DNA of 34,115 nt from an uncultured Bacteroidota bacterium (GCA_903821975.1 CAIJNJ010000242.1:1-34115), one strand, 5' to 3'; counted from the stretch's first letter, positions 24,862 through 32,564 are shown. Translations and numbers: made by a program. Notes: generated by a model not told the origin, from the letters alone.

Positions 24862-25509
24862 CTATTTTAAATTTAATCCGCTCTCGATATGGTTTTGTAT
24901 GTAGCCGGATATTTTTTCATGAATGTCTCTCCCTAGTGAGATGATATCATCTTTAGTTTTGCCTTTCCCATAATACTGTTGAGCAATAAGCTTGTCATAA
25001 TCTCTTTTTTTCGCCTTCAAAAAATCGATATTACCATAAATAGCATTTTCATCTTCCAAATCTGCAATTCTCATCATATCTAGGTAATCATTTAGTTTAT
25101 GGTTAATCATCTGCGGCGATTCCAATCTACTTAAGATATTTACATTCATATTCAGCGCTCGTTTCATTGTATCTTTTATGAAATCTTCCGAATTAAATAA
25201 AAGAATTATCCTATCTAAGATTAACTGGGATTTAATTAAGTGTTCTTCAATTCCTTTAGAAAGGAAAAAGTAACTCAATTCTGAAATTAATTGCAAATCG
25301 TTTTGATCGTCTGATACCCCTTGCTCAAACATAAGAAGAAAGCATTTCCCGAAAAGTCCGCTTTCTTTAATATTTCTTAATAGCTTAGGGTTAGTTTTTG
25401 CCGCTGATAGCACTTTTAATGAATACTGTCTTGCTTCTGCCAACTGGTTTGCTCTGTCAAATTGAATCGCAGTTATCGCTAGCTTTTCAATGCTTGTTTC
25501 AATATCCAT
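24862..25509 (-). CDS. Unrecognised helical protein, third gene of the toxin-antitoxin island
   Basis: The 215-residue product (start 25509, MDIETSIEKLAITAIQFDR; an upstream ATG at 25545 would add MRLYIQTQKTFY) has no signal peptide and no family I recognise. It is predicted mostly alpha-helical: several amphipathic helices such as LAEARQYSLKVLSAAKTNPKLLRNIKES and INHKLNDYLDMMRIADLEDENAI, and a Lys-rich stretch LKAKKRDYDKLIAQQYYGKGKTKDD. It follows the antitoxin on the same strand with a gap of 42 nt (6 nt if the longer start is used) and shares its low G+C content. This suggests a third member of the same operon, but not a known tripartite system. It may also be independent. Confidence 0.5.
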   Translation of the reverse strand: MDIETSIEKLAITAIQFDRANQLAEARQYSLKVLSAAKTNPKLLRNIKESGLFGKCFLLMFEQGVSDDQNDLQLISELSYFFLSKGIEEHLIKSQLILDRIILLFNSEDFIKDTMKRALNMNVNILSRLESPQMINHKLNDYLDMMRIADLEDENAIYGNIDFLKAKKRDYDKLIAQQYYGKGKTKDDIISLGRDIHEKISGYIQNHIESGLNLK

Positions 25510-25551
25510 ATAGAATGTTTTTTGAGTTTGAATGTATAGTCTCAATCAAGA

Positions 25552-25932
25552 CTAAGCCGCTTTTTTATTTGTAGTTTTCCTCTTTGCCGGCTTGGGAGCG
25601 TTCGCAATGAATGTTCTTTTCACTTTTCGCTCAAATTTCATGATTGTCATCAACTCAATACTTAGCGCTTTTTCAAGTTTGGCGATAGTTTCAAGAGTTA
25701 AATTTTCCTTCCCCTTCACAATATTATTTATATACTGTGGAGTAACGTGCATTTGCCCGGCCAGTTTTTTTTGGGTGATTTTTTTTTCGTCCAATGCTTC
25801 CAGCACTTCAAATGCAATAGCTTGTGATTTTTTCAGCCATGCTCGGTTTTCTTTCCGCCATTGAGCTTTTGCCGCCCATTCGCTGCTTTCGCCTTTGCTT
25901 AATGCGCCAAGTTTTCTTCTTATTTCAGACAT
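25552..25932 (-). CDS. XRE-type helix-turn-helix antitoxin (putative)
   Basis: The 126-residue basic protein has a Lys/Arg/Ala-rich tail (RTFIANAPKPAKRKTTNKKAA) and a compact XRE-type helix-turn-helix: KKITQKKLAGQMHVTPQYINNIVKGKENLTLETIAKLEKALSIEL. The N-terminus is an extended Trp/Ala/Lys-rich segment (SEWAAKAQWRKENRAWLKKSQAIAFEVL). It starts 2 nt after the stop of the upstream gene, and such DNA-binding partners usually repress their own operon. It is probably the antitoxin; a stand-alone regulator is possible. Confidence 0.72.
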   Translation of the reverse strand: MSEIRRKLGALSKGESSEWAAKAQWRKENRAWLKKSQAIAFEVLEALDEKKITQKKLAGQMHVTPQYINNIVKGKENLTLETIAKLEKALSIELMTIMKFERKVKRTFIANAPKPAKRKTTNKKAA

Positions 25933-25934
25933 AA

Positions 25935-26498
25935 TTATGTAGAGATTAGATCTTCAAAATATAAAATACCGTTTTCTTTCAAATAATGTTTTACCTGCTC
26001 TAATTTGGCCAACTCCTTTTCAAGGTGCTTCCTGCCATTCATCTTCTCTGTTAGTTTTATTGCGCCACCAGTCACTATATAACTGTCATCAGCGAGCCTG
26101 ATGGCGTATAACCGTAAAAATGGCATTTTACTTTGCGGTTTAGCTTTTTTCTTCTGATATATTTTGTCATTATACTCGCGATTATCCAGCGGTTGAAAAA
26201 ACTGCCTGATGTTGGCTTTACCTTTCCATGTCCGCCCATGCCCTACTTCAAATAGCATATCTTCAAAAATTTCCGCTTCGTTCAGCACCTTAAAAACCGC
26301 CGCTCTTATTGTCATATTTTCCCAAAAATCCGTCATTAGGTCGCTAATGTGCTCCTTAAAAAATGATCTTAAATATTCCTCATCTGTCCATAGATCAAAT
26401 AGCCGGTTAAATTCATCCTTCTTTTCTTTATCATAAATAATTGTCCATAGCTGGCAATCCGCTATTTCTATATCTGTAAAGGTACGAACAATTTTCAT
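25935..26498 (-). CDS. Putative type II toxin partner of an XRE antitoxin
   Basis: The 187-residue soluble protein starts MKIVRTFTDIEIADCQLWTI. The C-terminal half shows SKMPFLRLYAIRLADDSYIVTGGAIKLTEKMNGRKHLEKELAKLEQVKHYLKENGI. The layout (RLYAIR, VTGGAIKL and a terminal KLE helix) recalls RelE/ParE-like or phage-derived proteins next to XRE regulators in Bacteroidota, but I cannot assign a named family. It is directly upstream of the HTH gene with a 2-nt gap. The length is greater than typical RelE toxins (~100 residues), so an N-terminal extension of about 90 residues of unknown role is present. Toxic activity is inferred from context only. Confidence 0.55.
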   Translation of the reverse strand: MKIVRTFTDIEIADCQLWTIIYDKEKKDEFNRLFDLWTDEEYLRSFFKEHISDLMTDFWENMTIRAAVFKVLNEAEIFEDMLFEVGHGRTWKGKANIRQFFQPLDNREYNDKIYQKKKAKPQSKMPFLRLYAIRLADDSYIVTGGAIKLTEKMNGRKHLEKELAKLEQVKHYLKENGILYFEDLIST

Positions 26499-26551
26499 GA
26501 AATCAATCTATAGGTTAATTTTCTTTATCCCGCCAACCATGGTAAAATACC

Positions 26552-26559
26552 TAAATTTG
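26552..26559 (+). promoter_or_regulatory. -7 promoter box for the aminotransferase class IV gene
   Basis: TAAATTTG matches TAnnTTTG and is followed by CATC. It lies between the toxin gene (diverging) and the aminotransferase gene, about 68 nt before its TTG start. Confidence 0.5.
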
Positions 26560-26627
26560 CATCGCAAAATAAAAATACACTTCAAAAACAACTTTTCAAT
26601 TCATATCGCCAAATATTTTAACTTAGC

Positions 26628-27452
26628 TTGATCTTGAACTACATCAACCTGAACGGAAAGATCATTGAGAAAGCCGATGCGGGCATACCGGTCGATAACG
26701 GCGCGTTCCGGTATGGTTATGGACTATTTGAGACAATGCTCGTTCAGAATGGGGCTATACAACTCCGGCAATATCATATGGAGCGTTTGTTCACCAGTCT
26801 AAAGCAACTTCACTTTACAGTACCGGCACTAATGACCGCTGATTACCTGGAAAAACAAGTACTGCAAACGATACAGAAAAATAAGCTCGACAAGCTTTGT
26901 CGCGTTCGTATGCAGTTATTCGGTGCAGGTGGTGGCTTGTATGAGCAGGAAAACAAACCGCCCGGCTTCCTGGTAGAATGCTTCCCGCTTGAAGAAAGTA
27001 TACTGCACCTTAATGAAAACGGCCTTATGGCAGGTGTAGCCACCGGCCTTTCAAAAAGCATGGATACGCTCAGCAACCTAAAATCCTGCAATGCACTTAT
27101 ATATGCCATTGCCGCCCGGCAGGCAAAAGCAAATAAATGGAATGATGCTCTTGTTTGTAACACTGCCGGCAACATCATAGAAAGCACCATTGCCAATATC
27201 TTCTGGATAAAGAGTGGTACTGTATATACCCCACCTCTCACCGATGGTTGTATAGCCGGAGTAATGCGGCGGCACCTAATGGATGAGATCACCGTAAAGG
27301 AAAAAAGCCTGTCAGAACAGGAGCTTTCAGACGCTGATGAAATATTCCTGACCAATGCCATCAGGAAAATAAAATGGGTAGGCGGGATAGGTAATTCGAG
27401 CTACCATAATGCGCGCACAACGGAAATCTACGGACTTCTGGACGGGGTATAG
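26628..27452 (+). CDS. Aminotransferase class IV (aminodeoxychorismate lyase or branched-chain/D-amino-acid type)
   Basis: The 274-residue PLP enzyme has the class IV signature: IPVDNGAFRYGYGLFETMLVQNGAIQL (22-48), the catalytic Lys in SNLKSCNALIYAIAARQAKANKWNDALVCNTAGNIIESTIANIFW, and the C-terminal PPLTDGCIAGVMRRHL block. It acts in the cytoplasm; candidates are 4-amino-4-deoxychorismate lyase (folate) or branched-chain/D-amino-acid aminotransferase; family residues do not decide. Two TTG codons (26628 and 26634) are the only starts near the conserved N-terminus (YINLNGKII). It diverges from the toxin-antitoxin island. Confidence 0.85.
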   Translation: MILNYINLNGKIIEKADAGIPVDNGAFRYGYGLFETMLVQNGAIQLRQYHMERLFTSLKQLHFTVPALMTADYLEKQVLQTIQKNKLDKLCRVRMQLFGAGGGLYEQENKPPGFLVECFPLEESILHLNENGLMAGVATGLSKSMDTLSNLKSCNALIYAIAARQAKANKWNDALVCNTAGNIIESTIANIFWIKSGTVYTPPLTDGCIAGVMRRHLMDEITVKEKSLSEQELSDADEIFLTNAIRKIKWVGGIGNSSYHNARTTEIYGLLDGV

Positions 27453-27523
27453 ATCATTTCAGGCATGAAATTTGTATTTATATCTTCGTATCTTTAATCA
27501 TAACTCGGTATCCATTAATAGCT

Positions 27524-28279
27524 ATGCGGTTTATTTATTTTTTACTCGCGGGTTTGATCTTTATTTCTTCCGGGGCTGTAGCCCAGATCGGTTATGGTCC
27601 TGAGGTAGGCTTCAATCTTTCCAACTATACCGGTAAGGTAAAGGGTAAAAATATAAGCAACAGCCCTAAATACGGCGGTATGTTTGGTGGTGACCTGGAA
27701 ATAGAAATGACAGACCACTTCTTTTTCCTGCCGGGACTTTTTTATTACCGCAATGGCTATGCAACAAACTACGAGGGCGGCACCAAAACCCTTGGCTTCA
27801 ACACTTTTGAATTGCCTGTCAATATAGAATACAAATTTGGCCCACCACTTAAAGTGAGGTTTTTCCTTGGCGCCGGTGCGTACGTTGGTTACAACCAGGG
27901 CGGCACTGTTATCGTATCCGCCTATCCGGTTTACAGTACTTACAATATAAACAGGGGTAATAACGCCACTGATGATATACGCAAGTTTGATGTGGGTGCG
28001 AGCGGATGGGGCGTTTTCCAGGTAACGCGTGGGTTGTTTCTGCGAGCCCGCTACCAGTATGGCTTTCTCAATATGCTGCCCCACGGCGATGCAAACAATT
28101 CTTTAAATAACCGCAGCTTCAGCCTGTCGGTTGGTTATATGTTCCCCGGCGACATGAGAGCGAAACAGGAACCTAAAATGGAGGAGGAAAGAGCAGAAAG
28201 GAAGGAACAGGAAAAAAGAAGAGAACAAAAGGAAAAAGAGAAGCAAAAAAATATGGAACGTGAAAGCGCTCCAAAATAA
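27524..28279 (+). CDS. Porin-family outer membrane beta-barrel protein, tandem paralogue 1
   Basis: The 251-residue precursor has a signal peptide (LAGLIFISSGAVAQ) then a barrel with IGYGPEVGFNLSNYTGK, FFFLPGLFYYRNGY, RFFLGAGAYVGYNQGG and LRARYQYGFLNMLPHGDANNSLNNRSFSLSVGYMF. This resembles the PorT/outer-membrane-barrel family of Bacteroidota. It differs from its neighbours by a charged Lys/Glu/Arg-rich tail of about 35 residues after the last strand (EEERAERKEQEKRREQKEKE), which is probably a disordered periplasmic tail. Its function is unknown. Confidence 0.8.
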   Translation: MRFIYFLLAGLIFISSGAVAQIGYGPEVGFNLSNYTGKVKGKNISNSPKYGGMFGGDLEIEMTDHFFFLPGLFYYRNGYATNYEGGTKTLGFNTFELPVNIEYKFGPPLKVRFFLGAGAYVGYNQGGTVIVSAYPVYSTYNINRGNNATDDIRKFDVGASGWGVFQVTRGLFLRARYQYGFLNMLPHGDANNSLNNRSFSLSVGYMFPGDMRAKQEPKMEEERAERKEQEKRREQKEKEKQKNMERESAPK

Positions 28280-28333
28280 TATGCATTACCAACTCTTTCT
28301 TACCTACCGCTGTCTTTAATAAAAACTTTATCA

Positions 28334-29020
28334 ATGAGATCTCTGTTCATTTTAATTGCCCTCTGTGTTGTTAGCACCGATGTCTCCGCACAGATCAGTT
28401 TCGCACCTGAAATTGGCACCAACCTTAGCGCTTATAATACCAAAATAGACGGTGGTAGTATCGGGAACCGCGGGAAAGGCGGTATCCGCGCGGGTGTTAA
28501 GGCTGATATACCCTTCTGCGCTCATGTCTATATACAGCCCGGTGTGTTTTATGTGAATACCGGCGATATCCCACCACAAATGGCCGGCGGCTCAAATACT
28601 ACCCTTGACATCAACACGATCAACATACCTGTTCACTTTGTGTATAAACTTAAAGGTGGACGGGCAACAACTCCTTACTTCGGCGTAGGGCCTTTCCTGG
28701 GTATAAATATTAGTGGGAAAGCATCCTGGTCAAACGATGTTGTAATGCCTCAAAACCCGCCGCCGGTAAATCACGAGGCGTTAAGGGTCGGTTTCGGTCT
28801 CAATGATAATATCAAACGATACGATGGCGGTATCAGCACTATACTGGGGCTGCAACTACCAAACGGACTCTACGGACAGATACTCTTCCAGAGAGGGTTT
28901 GTAAATCTCAAACCGAGGGGCAATGCAGAAAACTCGATAACCAGTTTCAACGCGGCCATCAGCCTCGGTTATTCTTTTCATTGCTGCCACAAGCCAAAGA
29001 AAGTTGAGGAGAAAAAGTAA
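28334..29020 (+). CDS. Porin-family outer membrane beta-barrel protein, tandem paralogue 2
   Basis: The 228-residue protein begins with a signal peptide (LFILIALCVVSTDVSAQ), then ISFAPEIGTNLSAYNTKI, VYIQPGVFYVNTGDI, TPYFGVGPFLGINISG and GLYGQILFQRGFVNLKPRGNAENSITSFNAAISLGYSF. The strands align with those of the preceding gene (APEIG in place of GPEVG, FVNLKPRGNAENS in place of FLNMLPHGDANNS), showing tandem duplication and divergence. It has a short Lys-rich tail (HKPKKVEEKK) and a CC pair just after the last strand (SFHCCHK). Confidence 0.8.
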   Translation: MRSLFILIALCVVSTDVSAQISFAPEIGTNLSAYNTKIDGGSIGNRGKGGIRAGVKADIPFCAHVYIQPGVFYVNTGDIPPQMAGGSNTTLDINTINIPVHFVYKLKGGRATTPYFGVGPFLGINISGKASWSNDVVMPQNPPPVNHEALRVGFGLNDNIKRYDGGISTILGLQLPNGLYGQILFQRGFVNLKPRGNAENSITSFNAAISLGYSFHCCHKPKKVEEKK

Positions 29021-29025
29021 CTCGC

Positions 29026-29033
29026 TATCTTTG
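29026..29033 (+). promoter_or_regulatory. -7 promoter box for tandem paralogue 3
   Basis: TATCTTTG matches TAnnTTTG and lies 21 nt upstream of the ATG at 29055. It starts 5 nt after the stop of paralogue 2, so paralogue 3 may have its own transcription start. Confidence 0.45.
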
Positions 29034-29054
29034 GTTGCTTTTCGCACTTATCCC

Positions 29055-29792
29055 ATGAGGTTCACTTGTCTTTTAGTAGTTACTTTATTCCTTATTTCCG
29101 GTACAGCCCATGCGCAGTTAGGTTTTGGGCCTGAGATAGGCGCGGGTATCAGCAATATGCGTTTTGCACCTCCGCTTTATCCCATAAACTATACTGCGGC
29201 CAGCACCAGCCCCATAGCGAGTAGTAAGATAGGCGGGCTCATAGACCTTCCGCTAAACAGGCACTTTTATTTCCAGGCAGGGATCTATGTGTCGCGCGAA
29301 GGGGCGATCAGGTCGTTCTCCTATTATAAGAATGACAGCTTTAATGAAGCCGTACACCAGACTCTTTATGTCAGTTATCTCGCTATGCCGCTCAATGTGA
29401 TCTACAAAGCAGGTATGCAAGGCAAGGGGCGTTTTTTCCTTGGACTCGGCGCAGTGCCTTCGTACATCATTGGTGGCAGGAACAAGTTGCAGGACCACCA
29501 GGTGTTTAATGACACACTTACCGTTACTAACGACAATGTAAAGGTATCGGTCGGCCATACACTCGGCGGCTTTGATATCGGCCTGAATATCACCACCGGC
29601 TATGAATTACCGACAGGGCTGTTTTTCCGTACCTATTATACCATTGGTATCAATGATATCGGTATCGGTACAGAAATAGACAAGAACAGGATGTGGGGTA
29701 TTGCAGCAGGCTATCTCTTTGGCAAGGGCCGTAATGTAAACAAAGAGGCAGATGATCTTATAGACAAGACTCCCGATCCCCCTGCCCCATAA
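29055..29792 (+). CDS. Porin-family outer membrane beta-barrel protein, tandem paralogue 3
   Basis: The 245-residue protein has a signal peptide (LLVVTLFLISGTAHAQ) and a barrel LGFGPEIGAGISNMRF, FYFQAGIYVSREGAI, RFFLGLGAVPSYIIGG and LFFRTYYTIGINDIGIG. The GPEIG and RFFLG motifs tie it to the two preceding genes. The start at 29055 is preferred to a possible start at 29004, because it begins the signal peptide. It is the most diverged of the three. Function is not known. Confidence 0.78.
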   Translation: MRFTCLLVVTLFLISGTAHAQLGFGPEIGAGISNMRFAPPLYPINYTAASTSPIASSKIGGLIDLPLNRHFYFQAGIYVSREGAIRSFSYYKNDSFNEAVHQTLYVSYLAMPLNVIYKAGMQGKGRFFLGLGAVPSYIIGGRNKLQDHQVFNDTLTVTNDNVKVSVGHTLGGFDIGLNITTGYELPTGLFFRTYYTIGINDIGIGTEIDKNRMWGIAAGYLFGKGRNVNKEADDLIDKTPDPPAP

Positions 29793-29802
29793 CACTTTTG
29801 GG

Positions 29803-29823
29803 TTTTGATTTTTACTTTTGACT
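29803..29823 (-). repeat. A/T-rich TCAAAAGTAAAAATCAAAA interspersed repeat, copy 4
   Basis: On the minus strand, just after the glycosyltransferase stop region, it reads GTCAAAAGTAAAAATCAAAA. It lies between two convergent genes, so its TACTTTTG box (29813-29820, plus strand) serves no obvious gene. It is the best evidence that this is a dispersed repeat and not just a promoter. Confidence 0.65.
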
Positions 29824-29829
29824 TATCAG

Positions 29830-30705
29830 CTACTTTATCAGCTCATAATTCGTATAGCTAAGGTTCAAACCTATCTTCCGCTCCAGGAACATTTTTATCC
29901 TTTGCTTCAGCGTATACTTGTTCAGCGACATGTCATGTTTAAAATCCCAGTTTTGCAGCCTTATCCGCTCTTCCATCACTTTAGGGTGTGTGCCGGCGAA
30001 ACGGTCCAGTAAACGTATATCCTGGCTCATGTCATACTCCTCTGCCTTTACCACGTTCTTTTCCATCCACTCATCATCGTTCCACAACTTGCCAAATTCT
30101 TCATGTTTTTTCTGCAGCACTTTCGGCGCCTTCACTTTGCTGTAGTGGTATACATAAGCATCGAGCTGTTTTACTTTTAATTTCCGGTTATCTCCTATCC
30201 TGAAACCCTGTGCATCGCGGTAGGAATAAATGCTTTTATCGTTTCTCACAATGCGTATCTCCTGCTGGTATGCATCCGGGTCTATGATCATATAATCGTA
30301 CGAGCCGTGAAAGTGACGGTACTTAAGCAGCAACCCTTCTATCTCCTTATTATTAAGGTATTGCTCCATTCCTTTACGGATATTGTCGAGGTAGTCATGA
30401 TGCACTACCTCATCGCCCTGTATATAAAAGCACCAGTCGGTATCCGGGTCTATGGCGTGGAAAGCTTTATCGGTTTCCTGGGCCAGAACCTTGCCGCCCT
30501 CACGCAGGGTATCGTCCCACACTGTTTCTATAATTCTTATTTTATCGGGAGCAATGCCTTTTATCAGGCCGAGTGTATCATCTTCAGAATTACCTACCGC
30601 AACTACAAAATCGTCGCAAACGGGTAGGATAGACCTTATGGCTTCTTCTATTGGAAAATCAAATTTTACCGCGTTCCTGATAAACGTAAAACCTGTTACT
30701 TTCAT
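29830..30705 (-). CDS. Glycosyltransferase family 2-like protein
   Basis: The 291-residue protein has no signal peptide. It begins MKVTGFTFIRNAVKFDFPIEEAIRSILPVCDDFVVAVGNSEDDT, typical of the GT-A nucleotide-sugar-binding start of family 2 enzymes. The usual DxD is replaced by QGDE in WCFYIQGDEVVHHDYLDNI (about 90-108). Later segments (RHFHGSYDYMIIDP, GDNRKLKVKQLDAYVYHYSKVK) resemble the relatives that act on lipopolysaccharide cores. Donor and acceptor are not identifiable. The last residues and stop read ELIK followed by TAGCTGAT, resembling a repeat border. Confidence 0.78.
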   Translation of the reverse strand: MKVTGFTFIRNAVKFDFPIEEAIRSILPVCDDFVVAVGNSEDDTLGLIKGIAPDKIRIIETVWDDTLREGGKVLAQETDKAFHAIDPDTDWCFYIQGDEVVHHDYLDNIRKGMEQYLNNKEIEGLLLKYRHFHGSYDYMIIDPDAYQQEIRIVRNDKSIYSYRDAQGFRIGDNRKLKVKQLDAYVYHYSKVKAPKVLQKKHEEFGKLWNDDEWMEKNVVKAEEYDMSQDIRLLDRFAGTHPKVMEERIRLQNWDFKHDMSLNKYTLKQRIKMFLERKIGLNLSYTNYELIK

Positions 30706-30927
30706 ACTTGGGCTATGCTTTATAGGGATCTGATAGGTCGCACAAAGGTCTTACATTCTTCAATAAATTCCCTGCAATCTGTGTGCCAGTTTACTTTAGT
30801 AGAACACATATAACAGAAATATTTCGCAATTTTGTTAAATATTATTGACTTACAGCATTTTATGAATATTTTTACTGTGTTTTATTAATTTTAACAACCT
30901 TTACTAACATTCTTTGCACATTAAGGC

Positions 30928-30935
30928 TAAATTTG
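30928..30935 (+). promoter_or_regulatory. -7 promoter box for the glucosaminidase gene
   Basis: TAAATTTG is an exact TAnnTTTG match followed by CAACC, 23 nt before the ATG at 30959. The intergenic region 30706-30927 is strongly A/T-rich with no other gene visible. Confidence 0.55.
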
Positions 30936-30958
30936 CAACCCCGCATTATTTTAAACAT

Positions 30959-31462
30959 ATGTTAGTAAGCAGGATATTCAAAATGGTTTTACTTGTACTG
31001 ATTCTATCGGTATCGGTAAACTATGCGAATGCTCAGAACAAGTGCTATATCTCCAATCACAAAATAATTGCTTCCATATTATCCCAGCGTTACGGTATAC
31101 CGGCGCAGGTGATACTGGCTATAGCTGCGGTGGAATCTTCCGGCGGACAAGGGCCTGCTGCTAAAGTGCTGAATAACCATTTCGGTATTGTAGGCAAGAA
31201 CAGTTTTATAAACAGGCGCGGCCACAAAAGCCGTTACAAACAATATAATAATGCACTTGCCTCATATATGGACTTTTGCAAGCTGATAAGCCACAAAAGG
31301 TTTTACAACAAACTTAAAGGCAATACCGACTGCACAGCATGGATAAAAGCAATAAGCCATTGCGGCTATTCAGAGCAACCTGAGCAGTGGGAGCAAAAGG
31401 TATTCGGTGTCCTTTCGACCATCAAAACACAGCCTGTTTTTACACTTGCTTTCGTTAAGTGA
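30959..31462 (+). CDS. Secreted glucosaminidase-domain protein (peptidoglycan hydrolase)
   Basis: The 167-residue protein has a hydrophobic export segment (KMVLLVLILSVSVNYANAQ) and a compact glucosaminidase-type (lysozyme-like) domain: ILSQRYGIPAQVILAIAAVESSGGQGPAAKVLNNHFGIVGKN, with the likely catalytic Glu in AAVESSGG, then RYKQYNNALASYMDFCKLIS and WIKAISHCGYSEQPEQWEQKVFGVL. This fold cleaves the peptidoglycan N-acetylglucosamine linkage in the periplasm or at the cell surface. The start at 30959 follows the promoter; an alternative in-frame start upstream at 30914 would be inside the promoter. It has no separate binding domain. Confidence 0.85.
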   Translation: MLVSRIFKMVLLVLILSVSVNYANAQNKCYISNHKIIASILSQRYGIPAQVILAIAAVESSGGQGPAAKVLNNHFGIVGKNSFINRRGHKSRYKQYNNALASYMDFCKLISHKRFYNKLKGNTDCTAWIKAISHCGYSEQPEQWEQKVFGVLSTIKTQPVFTLAFVK

Positions 31463-31492
31463 TCTTTGTGATCATTTTCTGTGTATATATCA

Positions 31493-31525
31493 CTATTTTT
31501 ATTTTTGATTTTTCACTTTTGACTT
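31493..31525 (-). repeat. A/T-rich TCAAAAGTgAAAAATCAAAA interspersed repeat, copy 5
   Basis: On the minus strand GTCAAAAGTGAAAAATCAAAA continues into ATAAAAATAG. In the plus direction CACTTTTG (31514-31521) and TGACTTTG (31520-31527) are near -7 boxes, and the ATG of the next gene is at 31536. Confidence 0.55.
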
Positions 31526-31535
31526 TGCAACAGTT

Positions 31536-31934
31536 ATGTTTAAACTACACAGCATTGTTTTCACAGCTATTGTATTGTTATTCAGCCACAACATTTCTTT
31601 TGCACAGAAAGATAAGGACCGGGATAAACCATTTGCGAATGATGATAAGGTGTTGTTTGGCGGGTGCTGGTTTGTACCGCATAATTCCCAGGTAAACCTC
31701 AAATTCTCTGACTACTCCAATTTCGAATTTCACGATATCGACTCCAATGCGCGGGAAGTGGTGATCACCGGCAAATACCTGCTTGACGGCCACAACCTAT
31801 GGCTTATATACAATAACCGACCGAAACAAAAGTTCTACTTCTACAAAACCGATGGCGCTGATGAACATTTTGTGATCCGCGGCTATCCTTTAGAGACCAG
31901 TGAGTACCATTTTGTACACGGTAATTGTGAGTAA
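31536..31934 (+). CDS. Small secreted hypothetical protein
   Basis: The 132-residue precursor has a signal peptide (LHSIVFTAIVLLFSHNISFAQ). The mature part (KDKDRDKPFANDDKVLFGGCWFVPHNSQVNLKFSDYSNFEFHD, then VVITGKYLLDGHNLWLIYNNRPKQKFYFYKTDGADEHFVIRG) suggests a short beta-rich fold, reminiscent of lipocalin-like domains, but there is no firm family match. It may lie in the periplasm. A repeat copy upstream could provide its promoter. It converges on the AbiEii-type gene with only 3 nt between stops. Confidence 0.6.
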   Translation: MFKLHSIVFTAIVLLFSHNISFAQKDKDRDKPFANDDKVLFGGCWFVPHNSQVNLKFSDYSNFEFHDIDSNAREVVITGKYLLDGHNLWLIYNNRPKQKFYFYKTDGADEHFVIRGYPLETSEYHFVHGNCE

Positions 31935-31937
31935 AAC

Positions 31938-32564
31938 TCATTTCAAATAATCACTTACTTTTTGCCGGATATGTTTTTTTACACTTTCCCACGTTTGCCC
32001 TTTCAGGCTCACCGGCTCCTCGCTTTCTTCGGCATCTGAGAAATAAGTTAACGCCTGCGGAATAGATATGAGTATCTGGTGATTGGGATATTTTTGGTTA
32101 TAGCTATTAATAATGTCTTCGACCAAATAATGGTTCAGTATTTCTGAAATATCCCAAAAATCTTTTTTCACACCCCGCTTCAATACTGCTGCAACCTTCA
32201 TTGCCATTATGTCCCTGATGCTGATGAGCCTAATTCCATTTTCAACTACTATAGCATCTATTAAAGAAAAATAATGGTGCTTAACAAAGTCCACTTTAAC
32301 GTCGCCTATGAAACCAAATAAACCAACCGGGTTATGCGTATTGCTGTATGTAAATTTTGAAAAATGCTTTTCCAATACCGGAACTATATCTTCTTGCCTG
32401 AAGTCAACGGTTGAAAACAGATCCAGATCGATGGAAACCCGGTGGCCATAATACAACGCAAGAGCAGTACCACCAACAAGATTAAAATCTTTTAATTCAG
32501 GAAGTTGCATCAACTCCTTTAATATATCCAGTGTCCTGGGTTCAACTGTGCTGTATTGTAACAT
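31938..32564 (-). CDS. AbiEii/AbiGii-type nucleotidyltransferase toxin
   Basis: The 208-residue protein has the signature of the AbiEii (DUF1814) nucleotidyltransferase family: VGGTALALYYGHRVSIDLDLF (G31, G32, and the metal-binding D46 and D48). RDIMAMKVAAVLKRGVKKDFWDISEIL then corresponds to the conserved K/R and D motif of the second part. Members act as toxins in type IV toxin-antitoxin or abortive-infection systems by transferring nucleotides to tRNA or similar targets. Here the gene overlaps by 46 nt its partner, a DUF6922-type protein, a common arrangement. No transcription start of its own is apparent, so both are read from an upstream promoter, perhaps inside the old yellow enzyme gene. 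Confidence 0.85.
   Translation of the reverse strand: MLQYSTVEPRTLDILKELMQLPELKDFNLVGGTALALYYGHRVSIDLDLFSTVDFRQEDIVPVLEKHFSKFTYSNTHNPVGLFGFIGDVKVDFVKHHYFSLIDAIVVENGIRLISIRDIMAMKVAAVLKRGVKKDFWDISEILNHYLVEDIINSYNQKYPNHQILISIPQALTYFSDAEESEEPVSLKGQTWESVKKHIRQKVSDYLK

Noticed and set aside
30914-30958. Upstream start for the glucosaminidase gene
   Set aside because: It would overlap the exact TAAATTTG -7 box and place non-hydrophobic residues before the signal peptide.
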